A stretch of 64,000 bases of DNA, from assembly GCF_947507565.1 (NCBI RefSeq), contig NC_089193.1, positions 1 to 64,000 of the forward strand. Direction: 5' to 3'. The translations under genes were made by a program, and so were the position numbers. Position 1 is the stretch's first letter. Every line of letters starts with the position of its first letter. This DNA is from Oscarella lobularis. Taxonomy: Eukaryota > Porifera > Homoscleromorpha > Homosclerophorida > Oscarellidae. Below, one piece after another: positions 9,829 through 20,713 of the stretch. The notes beneath the pieces are model-generated. The model had not been told where the DNA came from. It ran no database searches and was given only the letters and a program-made list of their open reading frames with translations.

Positions 9829-10620
9829 CATAAAGTCTTCGACTGACACGCCCTTCCCTAGAAAAAATAACCAAAGCCAAACGCAACGTAAAAAAAATAA
9901 CAAGGCACTTATCTGACACTTTCCCCAATCCCCTCACGCCGAAAACCTGCCCCTAAAGAAGAACAAACAGTAATTGGCCTTACCAAAATTATTAACCTAG
10001 AATAAAAGGACCCCCTCTTAAACACAATGATTTGGAAGGGAATAGACAACAAAACGATGCATAGAACTGCGTTCTAGAACCAATCACGTCAAAACACGCG
10101 CTAGAAACTACACGATTTACACAAAACGGGCGAATTCCCTCCCCCGGGCCCCCAATCCTCCCCGCGCGACGCTCACGATCCCTCACGCAAGCGCAAAACC
10201 TCCCCGCGAAACACCAAAACTCGGAAAAACTGCCGCGGAAACAGAGAAACGACGAGACAGCAACACCAAACGAAAATAAGGCCCCAAAACCCAATCGCGA
10301 GTAACGAACAGCACACGAAAACCTTTCTCACCTTTCTCGGTCGCCGATTTCTCCCTCACTCCGCCGCGTTCGCCCCCCTTCGCCTCGTTTCACGCTGAAT
10401 GCGGCAGTGAATGAACACAATACTCCCGTATACACGAAAACCCGGATCACCACCGCGAAAATCTCGAAAAAATACGCGAATTCTTTAAGGATTACTTCCT
10501 GCACCACCGAGTGGTATAACACACTATTTTGATTACGATAAATGACATGGAAAACACGCTGAAACGAAAAATGTCGACATGCAAAAAACGCGATTTTAGG
10601 ACACCAAACCTCAAATACGC
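9829..10620 (-). other. Head module of array A: putative 5' exons of a spliced transcript
   Basis: This GC-rich stretch appears to be a diverged, inverted relative of the plus-strand region 60040-60860. Shared landmarks on the sense strand are cgtgtatacggg, ttttggggcc against ttctggggcc, the block tcagataagtgcct, and a short exon-like piece before the array. Candidate exons on the minus strand are: one ending at 10332 (AAAG/GTGAGAAAGG); 9913-9952 (40 nt, acceptor TTCTTTAG); and 9829-9857 (29 nt, acceptor TTTTTTCTAG, donor GTGAGTAATA). The last donor is the same sequence used by every unit of satellite A. The interval between 9913 and 9857 begins ATAAGTGCC and ends TAG (55 nt). Two minus-strand open frames of about 100 codons lie here, but they cross the candidate splice sites and have no recognised domain. 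No gene family is recognised. Confidence 0.5.
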
Positions 10621-11616
10621 CCACTGGAACCTATGCTTATATTAAACTACATTAAATTCTCTACAGAAAACCTGTAAACCGATTGACAATCCCTTTAATC
10701 TGCTACACACGATAACCGGTATAAGTTGCCGGCTTCCAAAAACACAATCTCCTGAATATTAAAATAGAATTACATCCAATGACGTCATCCATAGGAATTT
10801 AGATAGAGCTCCTGAAGCTCTTTCGAATGATATATAACACGACCAAAACGGGCTAAATGAGACGCTAATCTTGAAACTTATTGATTTTAGCCGTTTTTTT
10901 GCAAACTGGAATATGACGTAGTTCCGCGGAAACTCACTTAAATCACCTGAAATTTTTTTCAGGAGAGGCTATGCATAGTAGAATTACGCTCCATAACCCC
11001 CCTAAGGAATCCCCAAATTTCCCAGCCAATTAAAAACTTTAAAAGATTTTTCCCTACCGATACCCCTTTAACCGACCATAACTTTAAAGTGGATGCACGA
11101 ACAATGCTCCCAATCTCCCTTTCCGGTGATCTACCACTGTGATATCTTCTGGCACAACCGTTGCCATGGTTACTGAACCTTTTCTAAAAATGCCTTTTTC
11201 GACTTCTCCTCTGTAAGACCCCTTCTGAGAACCTTTCTAAATTTTCCCCCACACTACCAAACCATAAAAATTACCCCCCCTCCCCCCAATTTTTACCCTG
11301 TAAAAGTCTCCCTTAGACCCATGTAGACCCCCAATTCAGAGACAAATTTCTTAACTAACGTATTAAAAAGTACTCCCAAGGGTATAATCAATAAAACAGA
11401 ATATCTTAAGAGCATATTAATACCTTTTTGACCCCTCTTCCCTTTTCCAATAATTTCACTTTAACCTTCCCTTTGCATGTCCCCTTCATGTCCTGTCCCG
11501 TCGCTTCGCTTCCCTCGTCCAAATTAAGGACACTGCCCTTGACCCTCCACTTCCATCCCCCGTAGAAAGGATTGGCCAACATCCCGTACCTCGTACTGTA
11601 TTGGAATCTGAATATT
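10621..11616. other. Unique region without a recognisable gene
   Basis: About 1 kb of moderately AT-rich, non-repetitive DNA. It contains a TGACGTCA near 10790, an A/T-rich TATATAA near 10851 and several C-rich stretches (for example 11270-11290). No open frame of note, RNA gene or transposon end is visible. It may hold the promoter of the minus-strand unit that begins near 10600. Confidence 0.4.
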
Positions 11617-11779
11617 GGGCACTACAATGAATTTTCCCGCCCACTTCATCACCTACAACCGTCATAAAACCAAAATCTTAGTCATCATACTCAACATCCT
11701 CTGGGGTCCTTCCTGGTCGGTAGTGGATACAGCGGTTGAGCCAGACTTGCCGTTGTGCATTTCTCTCTCTTTAACCCTA
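11617..11779. repeat. 163-bp duplicated segment, copy 2
   Basis: Nearly identical to 1808-1970, with one mismatch. It is followed by a short TAACCCTAACCC and then by satellite B. The rest of the Penelope-like element is absent here, so only the segment nearest the left limit of that element was duplicated. Confidence 0.9.
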
Positions 11780-12640
11780 ACCCTTCTTCCTTAAACTCTT
11801 ACACATCTAGAAAACGAATTAGATACTCCTTAATTACTAAAACTCTACCTCCATCACATACCTTTGATCCTTTGATAGTCATCCTCCCTCCTGATCATAA
11901 TTCCTTCCTTCCCACTCGCGTCCCTTGCTCGCATCCTTCTTCCTTACACTCTGACACATATAAAAAAACAAATTAGAGACCCCTCAATAACTAAAACTCT
12001 ACCTACATCACATACCTTTGATCCTTTGATAGTCATCCTCCCTCCTGATTGATTTTCCCTCTTTCCTATTCGCGTCCCTTGCTTGTATCCTTCCTCCTTA
12101 GACTCTGACACATCTAAAAAAACAAATTAGAGACTCCTCAATAACTAAAATTCTACCTACATCACATACCTTTGATCCTTTGATAGTCATCCTCCCTCCT
12201 GATTGTTTTTCCCTCCTTCCTATTCGCGTCCCTTGCTTGTATCCTTCTTCCTTAAACTCTTGCACATCTAAAAAAACGAATTAGAGACTCCTCAATAACT
12301 AAAATTCTACCTACATCACATACCTTTGATCCTTTGATAGTCGTTCTCCCTCCTGATTGCTTTTCCTTCCTTCCCACTCGTGTCCCTTGCTGGTATCCTT
12401 CTTCCCTAAACTCTTACACATCTAAAAAAACGAATTAGAGACTCCTCAATAACTTAAATTCTACCTACATCACACACCTTTGATCCCTAGATAGTCGTCC
12501 TTCCTCCTGATAACTTTTCCGTCCTTCCCACTCGCGTCCCTTGTTCATATCCTTTTTCCTTACACTCTTCCACATCTAGAAAACGAATTAGAAACTCCTT
12601 AATTACTAAAACTCTGCCTCCATCACATGCCGTTGATCCC
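11780..12640 (-). repeat. Satellite B, first block: 154-bp exon/micro-intron-like units
   Basis: About five to six units with a 153-154 bp period. On the minus strand each unit has a 98-nt segment (for example 12016-12113) beginning ATGTGTCAG after an acceptor-like TTTGTTTTTTTAG, and ending ATCAAAG before a donor-like GTATGTGATG. The remaining 56 nt contain CTAAT about 17 nt before the AG. The 98-nt segment shares GGGACGCGAATAGGAAGG with the exon-like segment of satellite A (GGGAACGCGAATGGAACG), so the two satellites look like diverged relatives with the same period. Stops in the reading frames make a spliced repeat protein unlikely. Confidence 0.7.
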
Positions 12641-12787
12641 TTGATATTCCTCCTTCTCCTTGCTCCCTTGTTCCTCTTCTCCCTCGCGTCCCTTGGTTTG
12701 TCCTCGTTCCTCCCATTCCTATGTACACGCACTTATCTTTCTCCTCATCCCCACACTTTTCTTTCTGCTCATTTCAACACTTTTCTC
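12641..12787 (-). other. Variant terminal unit of satellite B, first block
   Basis: This is the upstream end of the block when read on the minus strand. It keeps the ...GGGACGCGAGGG... core but its donor position reads ACG/GCATGTGATG, so GT is replaced by GC (plus-strand 12629-12630). GC is the commonest non-GT donor in eukaryotes. The octamer ATAAGTGC occurs at about 12730-12737. The same variant unit recurs at 14721-14917, 2134 bp away. Confidence 0.5.
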
Positions 12788-13150
12788 GAACGTTCGAACG
12801 AGGATTCGAACGGGGAATTGAACGTTCGAACGAGGATTCGAACGTTCGAACGTGGAATGGGGGTTCAAACGTTCTAACGGAGGGTTCGAACGTTCGAATA
12901 GGGTTTCGAACGTTCGAATGGAGGTTCGAACGTTCGGACAGGGGGTTCGAACGTTCGAATGGGGGTTCTAACGTTCTAACGGAGGGTTCGAACGTTCGAA
13001 CGGAGGGTCCGAACGTTCGAACGAGGGGTTCGAACGTTCGAATGGGAGGTTCGAACGTCCGAACGGGGTTCGAACGTTTGAATAGGGGTTTGAACGTTCG
13101 AACGTTCGAATGGGGGTTCGAACGTTCAAACGGGGGGTTCGAAAGTTCGA
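12788..13150. repeat. CGAACGTTCGAA palindromic minisatellite, first copy
   Basis: About 18 units of 20-21 bp, each holding the palindrome TTCGAACGTTCGAA or a one-base variant, separated by G-rich spacers such as tgggggt. The unit is self-complementary and CpG-rich. Open frames run through it on both strands because the monomer lacks stops; they are not genes. Confidence 0.9.
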
Positions 13151-13156
13151 ATGCAT

Positions 13157-13411
13157 GACAAATTGTCCCAGGACAAATTGTCCTGGGGACAAATTCTCCC
13201 AGGACAAATTGTCCCCAGGACAAATTGTCCCAGGACAAATTGTCCCCAGGACAAATTGTCCCCAGGACAAATTGTCCAAGGACAAATTGTCCAAGGACAA
13301 ATTGTCCCCAGGACAAATTGTCCCAGGACAAATTGTCCCCAGGACAAATTGATCACAGGACAAATTGTCCCCAGGACAAATTGTCCCCAGGACAAATTGT
13401 CCCCAGGACAA
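13157..13411. repeat. ggacaaattgtccca palindromic array, isolated short block
   Basis: About 16 monomers of 15 or 16 bp, the same family as the large macrosatellite blocks further right. It directly follows the CGAACGTT array and is itself followed by satellite B. Confidence 0.95.
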
Positions 13412-14720
13412 CCTTCCTTCCCACTCGTGTCCCCCTTGCTCGTATCCTTCTTCCTTACACTCTTACACATCTAAAAAAAACGAATTAGAGACTCCTTAAT
13501 AACTTAAATTCTACCTACATCACATACCTTTGCTCCTTAGATAGTCGTCCTTCCTTCTGATTGTTTTTCCTTCTTTCTCATTCGCGTTCCTTGCTTGTAT
13601 CCATCCTTCCTCCTTACACTCTGACACATCTAAAAAACAAATTAGAGACTCCTCAATAACTAAAACTCTACCTACATCACATACCTTTGATCTTTGATAG
13701 TCGTCCTTCATCCTGATTGTTTTTCCCTCCTTCTCATTCGCGTCCCTTGCTTGTATCCTTCCTTCTTACACTCTTACACATCTAAAAAAAAAATTTAGAG
13801 ACTCCTCAATAACTAAAACTCTACCTACATCACATACCTTTGATCCTTTGATAGTCGTCCTTCATCCTGATTGTTTTTTCCTCCTTCCTATTCGCGTCCC
13901 TTGCTTGTATCCTTGTTCCTTACACTCTTACACATCTAAAGAAACAAATTAGGGACTCCTCAATAACTAAAATTCTACCTACATCACACATACCTTTGAT
14001 CCTTTGATAGTCGTCCTTCACCCTGGTTGTTTTTCCTTCCTTCCTATTCGCGTCCCTTGCTCGTATCCTTGTTCCTTAAACTCTTACACATCTAAAGAAA
14101 CGAATTAGGGACTCCTCAATTGCTCAAAATCTACCTACATCACACACCTTTGATCCCTAGATAGTCGTCCTTCCTCCTGATCCCTTTTCCGTCCTTCCCA
14201 CTCGCGTCCCTTGCTTGTATCCTTCTTCCTTAAACTCTTACACATCGAAAAAAACGAATTAGAGACTCCTCAATAACTTAAATTCTACCTACATCACACA
14301 CCTTTGCTCCCTAGATAGTCGTCCTTCCTCCTGAGAACTTTTCCGTCCTTCCCACTCGCGTCCCTTGCTTGTATCCTTCTTCCTTAAACTCTTACACATC
14401 TAAAAAACGAATTAGAGACTCCTCAATAACTTAAATTCTACCTACATCACACACCTTTGATCCCTAGATAGTCGTCCTTCCTCCTAAGAACTTTTCCGTC
14501 CTTCCCACTCGCGTCCCTTGCTTGTATCCTTCTTCCTTAAACTCTTACACATCTAAAAAACGAATTAGAGACTCCTCAATAACTTAAATTCTACCTACAT
14601 CACACACCTTTGATCCCTAGATAGTCGTCCTTCCTCCTAAGAACTTTTCCGTCCTTCCCACTCGCGTCCCTTGTTCATATCCTTCTTCCTTACAGTCTTC
14701 CACATTCTAGAAAACGAATT
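13412..14720 (-). repeat. Satellite B, second block
   Basis: Eight to nine more units of the 154-bp family, in the same orientation as the first block. Several units here read cactcgcg on the plus strand, which gives GCGAGTGGGAAGG on the minus strand and removes an in-frame TAG present in other units. Donor GTATGTGATG changes to GTGTGTGATG in many units (plus strand catcacacac). The acceptor T-run is kept. Confidence 0.7.
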
Positions 14721-14917
14721 AGAAACTCCTTAATTACTAAAACTCTACCTCCATCACATGCCGTCGATCCCTTGATATTCCTCCTTCTCCTTGCTCGCTT
14801 GTTCCTCTTCTCCCTCGCGTCCCTTGGTCTTGTCCTCGTTTCTCCCATTCCTATGTAAACGCACTTATCTTTCTCCTCATCCCCACACTTTTCTTTCTGC
14901 TCATTTCAACACTTCTC
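14721..14917 (-). other. Variant terminal unit of satellite B, second block
   Basis: Near-copy of 12641-12787, with the same GC in place of the donor GT (plus-strand 14760-14761) and the same ATAAGTGC octamer (about 14863-14870). Its recurrence together with the CGAACGTT array shows that the whole block (terminal unit, CGAACGTT array, ggacaaattgtcc array) was duplicated about 2.1 kb apart. Confidence 0.5.
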
Positions 14918-15400
14918 TCGAACGTTCGAACGAGGATTCGAACGTTCGAACGTGGAATGAAGCATCGAACGTTTGAACGAGGTGTTCGAACGTATGAATA
15001 GGGGTTCGAACGTTTGAATGGGGGTTCGAACGTTCGAACAGAAGGGTTCGAAAGTTCGAATGGGGTTCGAACGTTCTAACATAGGGTTCGAACGTTCGAA
15101 CAGGGGGTTCGAACGTTCGAACAGGGGGTTCGAACGTTCGAATGGGGTTCGAACGTTCTAACAAGGGGTTCGAACGTTCGAATGGGGGTTCGAACGTTCG
15201 AATGGGAGGTTCGAACTTTTGAACGAGGTTCGAACGTTCGAACGGAATTTGGAACGTTCGAACAGGGGTTCGATAGTTCGAATGGGGGTTCGAACGTTCG
15301 AATGGGAGGTTCGAACGTCCGAATAGGGGTTCGAACGTTCGAACGGGGGGTTCGAACGTTCAAATAGGGGTTCGAACGTTCGAACGGCGGGTTCGAAACT
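14918..15400. repeat. CGAACGTTCGAA palindromic minisatellite, second copy
   Basis: About 23 units of the same 20-21 bp family. Spacers vary more than in the first copy, and several units have lost one base of the palindrome (for example cgaaagttcgaa near 15050). Confidence 0.9.
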
Positions 15401-15404
15401 TCGA

Positions 15405-15502
15405 ATGCATGAAAAATTGTCCCAGGACAAATTGTCCCCCAGGACAAATTGTCCCAGGACAAATTGTCCCAGGACAAATTGTCACCAGGACAAATTGTCG
15501 CC
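15405..15502. repeat. ggacaaattgtccca palindromic array, six-monomer block
   Basis: A short block between the second CGAACGTT array and the GC-rich module. It has the same arrangement as 13157-13411, consistent with the local duplication. Confidence 0.95.
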
Positions 15503-16518
15503 AAATTCCAAACCACAATGCTCTACGATGAAGGGAAAGACTTCTACGAGACGTTCAAAACGAGTCCGAAACGCAAAAGTTGGATTTAGGGAAATTTTGA
15601 CCAAATTTCGATCGCACGCGAAAAAACCTTTTCGTGCCTTTCAGCCATCCCAAATCCTCCTCAAAAAACCAAAAAAACGGCAGCAGAAGCGACTGCACGG
15701 CGCAGAAAATCGAAGGACAAAAATCGATTTTACAATTCGCGACTCGTTTCGCGAAAAAGCGCACAACTCTGCAAGGAGACGTCGCACGAGCACCGCACCG
15801 GTGCCATTCGATTCGTCGTGGTCTCACAAATAAAACCTGGTACCACGTTCACCAATTTTCGCCAATTTTTGACATAAAATTAAGCGAAACAAACAATACG
15901 CCTACGCGCGTACACAGTAAACGACACAACCTTAACCGTGCCGCCACTCCGCGACGACGCGTCGTACGACGATAAGCGGCACGTCGATCGAGAGGGCATA
16001 TGGTGCAGTTTACAAATTGCCGCCACTCGACGGCATCCGAGTAGCCGTTTGCCGTAGAGCACGTGCGAAAGAAAGGGAACACGCCCCCTTTCACGGACAC
16101 ATTAATTCGGCGAAAACGACTCCGAAAGCGACGCTTTGCGTCGCAAAACGTTCTAAACCGTCTCGAATCCTTCGTATCGAAGCCATTCGAAACGAAAAAT
16201 TCAGTATTCGAAGCTCGCGCAACCACTTGGCGACGCGACGCGTTCGTACGCGCGCTCCGCGGGCGACGAACGCTCTAAAACTGATTGGCAACTATCTACT
16301 ACTTACCTTTTGACGTCGCTCGGACATTCGCATCGTCGAAAACGAGCCAGAAACAGTGTTTCTTCGAAACGAGACGAGCGCGCTAACATACGCACGTGAC
16401 CTTACAGGTTTAACATGTTGACGTCATAAATAAACTATTAACAATCGGAGTTTCACATTGCTACGCCTATAGAATGGCACGGAAACACGTACAGAACGGT
16501 TTCGCGAAGATTGGACGA
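15503..16518 (-). other. GC-rich head module, related to 63170-64000
   Basis: CpG-rich, non-repetitive DNA that resembles the right end of the window in the same orientation. Shared landmarks on the plus strand are gacggcat..gccgttt, acacgccccctttc against ccacgcccccttttcg, and the closing ttttgac.tcgctc. On the minus strand, CAAAAG/GTAAGTAGT at 16307 is a strong donor, and the related copy has GTGAGTCTTG at 63937. This suggests a first exon ending at 16307, with the rest of the module lying in intron 1. If so, satellite B would supply downstream exons and the palindromic arrays would be intronic. Open frames of 60-125 codons exist on both strands, but none has a known domain. Confidence 0.45.
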
Positions 16519-16803
16519 GGGACAAATTGTCCCCAGGACAAATTGTCCCAGGACAAATTGTCCCCAGGACAAATTGTCCCCACGACAAATTGTCCCAGGA
16601 CAAATTGTCCCAGGAAAAATTGTCCCAGGACAAATTGTCACAGGAAAAATTGTCCCAGGACAAATTGTCCCAGGACAAATTGTGCCCGGAGAATTTGTCC
16701 CAAGGACAAATTGTCCCAGGACAAATTGTTCAAGGACAAACTGTCACCAGGACAAATTGTCCCAGGACAATTTGTCCTGGGGACAAATTGTACCCAGGAC
16801 AAA
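16519..16803. repeat. Palindromic 15/16-bp array, block 1
   Basis: Eighteen or so monomers, noisier than the later blocks: caggaaaaattg, cacgacaaattg and a gaatttg variant occur. It ends in the shared junction attgtacccaggacaaattc. Confidence 0.95.
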
Positions 16804-19694
16804 TTCTGAATAAATGCAGAATTAATTGCAGAATTAATTCTGAATTAATGCAGAATAAATGCGGAATTTATTCTGAATTAATGAAGAATTTATTCCTAAT
16901 AAATGTAAAATTTATTCTGAATTAATGCAGAATTTTTTCTGAATTAATGCCGAATTTATTCTGCATTAATCTAGAATAATTTCTGCATTAATGCAGAATT
17001 TATTCAGAATTAATTCAGAATTTATTCTGAATTAAAGCAGAATTTATTCTGAATTAATTTAGAATTTATTCTGAATTAATGCAGAATTTATTCGGAACTA
17101 ATGCCGAATTTATTCTGAATAAATGCGGAATTTAAATTAAATGAATGCAGAATTTATTCTGAATTAATGCAGAATTTATTCTGAATTAATGCAGAATTTA
17201 TTCCAAATAAATTCAGAATTTATTCTGAATTAATTCAGAATTTATTCTGAAATAATGCAGAATTTATTCTGAATTAATGCAGAATTTATTCTGAATTAAT
17301 GCAGAATTTATTCTGAATTAATGCAGAATTAATTCAGAATTAATTCAGAATTTATTCTGAATTAATGCAGAATTTATTCTGAATTAAAGCAGAATTTATT
17401 CTGAATTAATGCAGAATTTATTCTGAATTAATGCAGAATTTATTCTGAATAAATGCAGAAGTTATTTTGAATTAATGCAGAATTTATTCTGAATAAATGC
17501 AGAATTTATTCAGAATTAATGAAGAATTTATTCTGAATTAATGCAGAATTTATTCTCAATTAATTTAGAATTTATTCTGAATTAATGCAGAATTTATTCG
17601 GAACTAATGCCAAATTTATTCTGAATAAATGCTGAATATAAACTAAATTAATGCAGAATTTACACTGAATTAATGCAGAATTTATTCTGAATTAAAGCAG
17701 AATTTATTCTGAATAAATGCAGAAGTTATTCTGAATTAATGCAGAATTTATTCTGAATTAATGCAGAATTAATTCAGAATTTATTCTGAATTAATGAAGA
17801 ATTTATTCTGAACTAATGCAGAATTTATTCTGAATTAATACAAAATTAATTCTGAATAAATGCAGAATCAATTCTGAATTAATGCAGAATTAATTCAGAA
17901 TTTATTCTGAATTAATGCAGAATTTATTCTGAATTAATGCAGAACTTATTCTGAATAAAAGCAGAATTTATTCTGAATTAATGCAGAATTTATTCGGAAC
18001 TAATGCCGAATTTATTCTGAAGAAATACGGAATTTATTCTGAATTAATGCAGAATTTATTCTGAATTAATGCAGAATTTATTCTGAATTATTGCAGAATT
18101 TATTCTGAATTTATTCTGAATTAATGCAGAATTTATTCTGAACTAATGCAGAATTTATTCTGAATTATTGCAGAATTTATTCTGAATTAATGTAGAATTT
18201 ATTCTGAATAAATGCAGAAGGTATTCTGAATTAATGCGGAATTTATTCTGAATTAATGCAGAATTAATTCAGAATTTATTCTGAATTAATGCAGAATTTA
18301 TTCTGAACTAATGCAGAATTTATTCTGAATTAATGCAGAATTTATTCTGAATTAATGCAGAACTTATTCTGAATAAAAGCAGAATTTATTCTGAATTAAT
18401 GCAGAATTTATTCGGAACTAATGCCGAATTTATTCTGAATAAATGCGGAATTTATTCTGAATTAATGCAGAATTTATTCTGAATTAATGCAGAATTTATT
18501 CTGAATTATTGCAGAATTTATTCTGAATTAATGCAGAATTGATTCTGAATAAATGCAGAAGGTATTCTGAATGAATGCAGAATTTATTCTGAATTAATGC
18601 AGAATTAATTCAGAATTTATTCTGAATTAATGCAGAATTTATTCTGAACTAATGCAGAATTTATTTTGAATTAATGCAGAATTTATTCTGAATTAATGCA
18701 GAATTTATTCTGAATTAATGCAGAATTTATTCTGAATTAATGCAGAATTTATTCTGAATAAATGTAGCATTTATTCTGAATTAATTCAGAATTAATTCTG
18801 AATTAATGCAGAATTTATTCTGAATTAATGCAGAATTTATTCTGAATAAATGCAGAATTAATTCTGAATTAATGCAGAATAAATGCGAAATTTATTCTGA
18901 ATTAATGCAGAATTTATTTTGAATGAATTCAGAATTTATTCTAAATTAATGCAGAATTTTTTCTGAATTAATGCAGTATTTATTCTGAATTAAAGCAGAA
19001 TTTATTCTCAATTAATGCAGAATTTATTCTGAATTAATGCAAAATTAATTCTGAATAAATGCAGAATTAATTCTGAATTCATGCAGAATTAATTCAGAAT
19101 TTATTCTGAATAAATGCAGAATTAATTCTGAATTAATGCAAAATTAATTCTGAATAAATGCAGAATTAATTTTGAATTAATGCAGAATTAATTCAGAATT
19201 TATTCTGAATAAATGCAGAATTTATTCTGAATTAATGCAGAATTTATTCTGAATTACAGCAGAATTTATTCTGAATAAATGCAGAATTAATTCTGAATTA
19301 ATGCAAAATTAATTCTGAATAAATGCAGAATTAATTCTGAATTAATGCAGAATTAATTCAGAATTAATTCTGAATTAATGCAGAAATTATTCTGAATTAA
19401 TGCAGAACTTATTCTGAATTAATGCAGAATTTATTCTGAATAAATGCAGAATTTATTCTGAATTAATGCAGAATTAATTCAGAATTTATTCTGAATTAAT
19501 GCAGAATTTATTCTGAATTAATGCAAAATTAATTCTGAATAAATGCAGAATTAATTCTGAATTAATGCAGAAAAAATGCGGAATTTATTCTGAATTAATG
19601 CAGAATTTATTCTGAATTAATGCAGAATTAATTCTGAATAAATACAGAATTAATTCTGAATAAATACAGAATTAATTCTGAATTAATGCAGAAT
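16804..19694. repeat. AT-rich 22-bp array (ttctgaattaatgcagaattta), block 1
   Basis: The longest AT block, about 130 monomers. The 22-bp unit is two overlapping near-palindromes, ttctgcattaatgcagaa and agaatttattct, and many units carry the variant gaattaattc. Stops are frequent in all frames, unlike the neighbouring palindromic array. Confidence 0.95.
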
Positions 19695-20057
19695 AAAAGA
19701 TCGTGAACTTACGTAGACAAGGTGCTTCAGCTTTCTTTTCAACATTCTATATTCTTTACGAGAGCTATGCTGCCATGAAGCATCCATGATCGTATGTAAG
19801 GTGAAGAAAACGACAGGCGCTCCGTCGTGAGTCGACGATACGTCGGCGATCGTTCTAAAAGATCGCTCGTACACCCCGAAACGCCATGACGACGAAAAAC
19901 TTAGCAATAACCGTTCAGAAAGTGACGGAACACGACAAGAAGTCGATCAAGAACCTCAAACTCGCTCGCTAAGCGATGCACTTGAGACGAACGACGAGCA
20001 GGGCTTTTTGAGTGTAACGCGCGCTAAAACATCGCGAAAAAATCTCACATTCTCTGA
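19695..20057 (-). other. Conserved GC-rich core, copy 1
   Basis: A 363-bp island inside AT-rich repeats, nearly identical in five copies. On the minus strand it carries CTTGTCTAC/GTAAGTTCACG, a consensus donor at 19713-19712, directly at the edge of the AT array. A frame of up to 74 codons crosses it, but it begins only at TTG; the first ATG leaves about 25 codons before the donor. Features fitting a transcribed first exon are the CpG-rich upstream half and the donor. Near-identity across copies may reflect recent duplication rather than selection. Alternatives are a protein-binding or replication-origin element. Confidence 0.6.
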
Positions 20058-20690
20058 ATAAACACAGAATTTATTCTGACTTAATGCAGGATTTATTCTG
20101 AATTAATTCAGAATTTATTCTGAATTAATTCAGAATTTATACTGAATTAATGTAGAATTAATGAAGAATTAATGCAGAATATATTCTGCATTAATTCAGA
20201 ATAAAATTCAGCATTAATTCAGAATAAAATCTGCATTAATTGAGAATAAATTCTGCATTAATTCAGAATAAATTCTGCATTAATTGAGAATAAATTCTGC
20301 ATTAAGTCAGAATTAATTCTGAATTAATTCAGATTTTATTCTGAATTATTGCAGAATTAATTCTGATAAAATGCAAAATAAATTCTAAATTAATGCAGAA
20401 TAAATGCGGAATTTATTCTGAATAAATGCAAAATTTATTCTGAATTAATGCAGAATTTATTCTCAATTATTGCAGAATAAATGCGAAATTTATTCTCAAT
20501 TATTTCAGAATTTATTCTGAAATTATTCTAGATTAATGCAGAATTTATTCTGAAATAATGCAGAATTTATTTTCAATTATTGCAGAATTAATTCTGAATA
20601 AATGCAGATTTAATTCTTAATTAATGCAGAATAAATCGGGAATTTATTCTGCATTAATGCAGAATTTATTCTGAATTAACTTAGAATTTC
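20058..20690. repeat. AT-rich array between core 1 and palindromic block 2
   Basis: About 0.6 kb in which ttcagaataaatt and ctgcattaattgagaata forms replace the standard unit. The same variant order recurs after every core. Confidence 0.9.
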
Positions 20691-20713
20691 AAGGAACAAT
20701 TGTAGAAGGAAAA

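Noticed and set aside
9992-10624. Two minus-strand frames of about 100 codons in the head of array A
   Set aside because: They cross the candidate splice sites and have no recognisable domain. The related plus-strand region near 60.3 kb does not keep the same frames.
11755-11976. 73-codon plus-strand frame at the start of satellite B
   Set aside because: It is a by-product of the pyrimidine-rich plus strand of the satellite and its start lies in the duplicated 163-bp segment.
12721-13474. Overlapping open frames of 80-185 codons in the CGAACGTT and adjoining arrays
   Set aside because: Same cause: stop-free tandem monomers read in several frames.
19683-19907. 74-codon minus-strand frame in each core
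   Set aside because: There is no ATG at its start, it runs across a consensus splice donor into the AT array, and its conservation equals that of the surrounding DNA. It is described with the core instead.
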